DNA of 6,706 bases from JASFTV01 sp050050615 (GTDB lineage: Bacteria; Desulfobacterota; DSM-4660; Desulfatiglandales; HGW-15), in contig JASFTV010000189.1 of assembly GCA_050050615.1 (NCBI GenBank), forward strand, positions 1 through 6,706, read 5' to 3'. Position numbers and translations under genes: made by a program. Below the pieces are notes generated by a model. The model was not told where the DNA came from. It worked only from the letters and a program-made list of their open reading frames with translations, and searched no databases. This document shows, one piece after another, positions 5,152-6,706 of the stretch (positions within the stretch are counted from its first letter, which is position 1; each line of letters opens with the position of its first letter).

Positions 5152-6706
5152 ATGGGTTTGATTGATCGTGCCATAAGCTTGCCTGTGACGGTTACTGTGG
5201 GGGCTCTTCTGATCATCCTTTTCGGCTTCATCTCCCTTTTCAGGGTGCCGGTACAGCTGACTCCGGACGTGGAAAAACCAAAAATAAGTGTTCGAACTTA
5301 CTGGCCAGGGGCAAGCCCTCAGGAGGTGGAAAAGGAGATCGCTATCCCGCAGGAAGACAAGCTCAAGACTCTTGAGGGTCTTTTGGAGATGGAAAGCGAA
5401 AGCCGTGATAGCCGGGGAACGGTTACGCTTACCTTTGAGATCGGCACGGATATGGATGCGACCCTTCTAAGGGTATCCAACAAATTGAATCTGGTTCCCA
5501 GTTATCCTGAAAACGTGGAAAAACCGATTATCATCTCTGCCAGCGAACAGAGGGAGGCTATTGGCTATATCATTCTGAAGAACATAGAGGGTGGCCATTC
5601 TGAAATTGACAAGGAAAAGCACTACGCAGAGAATTTTATTAAACCACGTCTGGAAAGGGTCAGGGGAGTCGGGCTGGTGGATGTGTTTGGCGGTCGTGAA
5701 AGAGAACTCCAGGTCATCTTGAAACCCAATGCCCTTGCATTCTACCGACTGACGGTTCAAGACGTGGTTTCCGCCCTCAGAAAAGAGAACAAAAACACCA
5801 GTGCAGGCGACTTTGATGAAGGGAAGAGAAGATACATTTTGCGTGTATTGGGAGAATATCAAGTTCCTGAAGCCGTGAAGGACGTCGTTATCAAACGCGT
5901 CGACGGTATTCCCATTACCGTCGGTGACGTGGCTGAGGTCATTTTGGGCTTTAGCGACGAGACGATCATCACGAGGCAGCGCGGGAAAAAGACGCTGACA
6001 TTCAGGGTGGCGCAGACGGCCGGAACCAATGTGCTCGTCGTTATGGAGAGCTTGAAAGCGACAATAAGGGATCTCAACGAAAATTATCTCAAGGAAAGAG
6101 GCCTTGAACTCGAACAGGCCTATGATTCCACGGATTATATCTATGCGTCCATTAAGCGGGTCCGTCAAAATATATTCTTGGGGGGCGGTTTTGCTATTAT
6201 TATTCTGCTCATGTTTCTAAGGAACATTTCGAGTATCCTGGTGATTGCCACCGCCATTCCTATCAGCATTGTGGGTACCTTTCTTATGGTGACCCTCTTC
6301 GGCCGGAATATCAACGTGATCACCCTTGCCGGCATGAGCTTTGCGATTGGTATGGTGGTGGATAGCTCTATTGTCGTGCTTGAGAACATCTTTAGACACT
6401 ACCAATCTGGCGAGTCTAGGTTTGAGGCCGCATTAAATGGGACGAAAGAGGTGATCGGCGCCATAGTGGCTTCGACCGGTACGACGATCGCCGTATTTGT
6501 GCCGGTCGTTTTCGTGGAGGAGGAGGCCGGGCAGCTTTTTCGTGATATCGCCATTGCCATAGCGAGTGCCGTGTTCTTGAGTCTTATGGTGTCCGTAACC
6601 GTCATACCCGCCATGTCCGCAAAGTTCCTAAAAGGGAGAACGGAGCCTAAAAGGATCAGCTTCCTGTTGTATGCTCTAGGCAGAAAGATCGGAGGTATGA
6701 TCACTG
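5152..6706 (+). CDS. RND efflux transporter, AcrB/HAE1 type, N-terminal half (runs off right edge)
   Basis: This inner-membrane proton-driven exporter is the partner of the adaptor upstream. The frame is open for 518 codons to the window edge, about half of a usual 1000-1050-residue pump. It begins MGLIDRAISLPVTV, the usual RND N-terminus, with GGGAG eleven bases upstream. TM1 is about 11-30; then a periplasmic porter/docking part, about 31-340, with VQLTPDVEKPKISV and YWPGASPQEVE. TM2 is about 342-356, TM3 362-383, TM4 388-412, TM5 432-456 and TM6 464-487. TM4 carries the proton-relay motif GMVVDSSIVVLENIFRH. Asp404 corresponds to AcrB Asp407, but the position of Asp408 is Ser405. Single-acidic versions occur in other RND branches (CusA has one), so this need not mean loss of function. 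TM2-TM6 and no frameshift support an intact gene so far. The C-terminal half and the substrate are outside what can be seen. Confidence 0.95.
   Translation, partial: MGLIDRAISLPVTVTVGALLIILFGFISLFRVPVQLTPDVEKPKISVRTYWPGASPQEVEKEIAIPQEDKLKTLEGLLEMESESRDSRGTVTLTFEIGTDMDATLLRVSNKLNLVPSYPENVEKPIIISASEQREAIGYIILKNIEGGHSEIDKEKHYAENFIKPRLERVRGVGLVDVFGGRERELQVILKPNALAFYRLTVQDVVSALRKENKNTSAGDFDEGKRRYILRVLGEYQVPEAVKDVVIKRVDGIPITVGDVAEVILGFSDETIITRQRGKKTLTFRVAQTAGTNVLVVMESLKATIRDLNENYLKERGLELEQAYDSTDYIYASIKRVRQNIFLGGGFAIIILLMFLRNISSILVIATAIPISIVGTFLMVTLFGRNINVITLAGMSFAIGMVVDSSIVVLENIFRHYQSGESRFEAALNGTKEVIGAIVASTGTTIAVFVPVVFVEEEAGQLFRDIAIAIASAVFLSLMVSVTVIPAMSAKFLKGRTEPKRISFLLYALGRKIGGMIT

Noticed and set aside
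4880..5161. Plus-strand 93-codon frame through the octamer element, overlapping the pump start
   Set aside because: Its distinctive residues (EYW, IG, VLE) are the translation of the 8-nt repeat, and the other two frames read the same cyclic peptide. The overlap with the pump ATG looks like translational coupling but needs no real protein.
5467..6168. 233-codon minus-strand frame inside the pump gene
   Set aside because: It is antisense to conserved RND periplasmic-domain sequence, so it is a shadow frame.

Overview
The window comes from a Gram-negative bacterium of roughly balanced base composition. A periplasmic adaptor followed by an RND inner-membrane pump implies an outer membrane. The sequence style and an octamer repeat of a kind I associate from memory with deltaproteobacterial (Desulfobacterota) genomes suggest that lineage, but nothing here proves it. 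It could be an isolate or a metagenome contig.

Layout. Positions 1-108 (minus strand) hold the likely first 36 codons of an unrecognised gene that leaves the window on the left. Positions 216-1520 (minus) encode Der/EngA, the double-GTPase ribosome assembly factor. A 410-nt divergent intergenic region (1521-1930) follows. It contains a near-consensus sigma-70 promoter for pyrG, a weaker candidate promoter for der, and a pyrG leader of about 194 nt that may fold. Positions 1931-3511 (plus) encode CTP synthase PyrG, whose N-terminal domain carries unusual signature residues. A 202-nt gap holds a stem-loop and a 12-nt perfect palindrome. Positions 3714-4856 (plus) encode a HlyD/AcrA-type membrane-fusion adaptor. 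After a 295-nt gap, positions 5152-6706 (plus) encode the N-terminal half of an AcrB/HAE1-type RND transporter that is cut by the right edge.

How the parts work together. Der and PyrG are housekeeping genes (ribosome maturation and CTP supply) transcribed divergently from one control region. The adaptor and pump form a separate two-gene efflux module that should need a TolC-like outer-membrane channel, not seen here. The substrate cannot be read from the sequence.

The most unusual structure lies between adaptor and pump (4947-5070): two arrays of an 8-nt unit (consensus GGARTATT) in inverted orientation, able to fold into one long imperfect hairpin. It looks like a dispersed palindromic repeat that has entered or grown inside an operon. 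I see no CRISPR array, tRNA, rRNA, transposase or clearly novel protein system.
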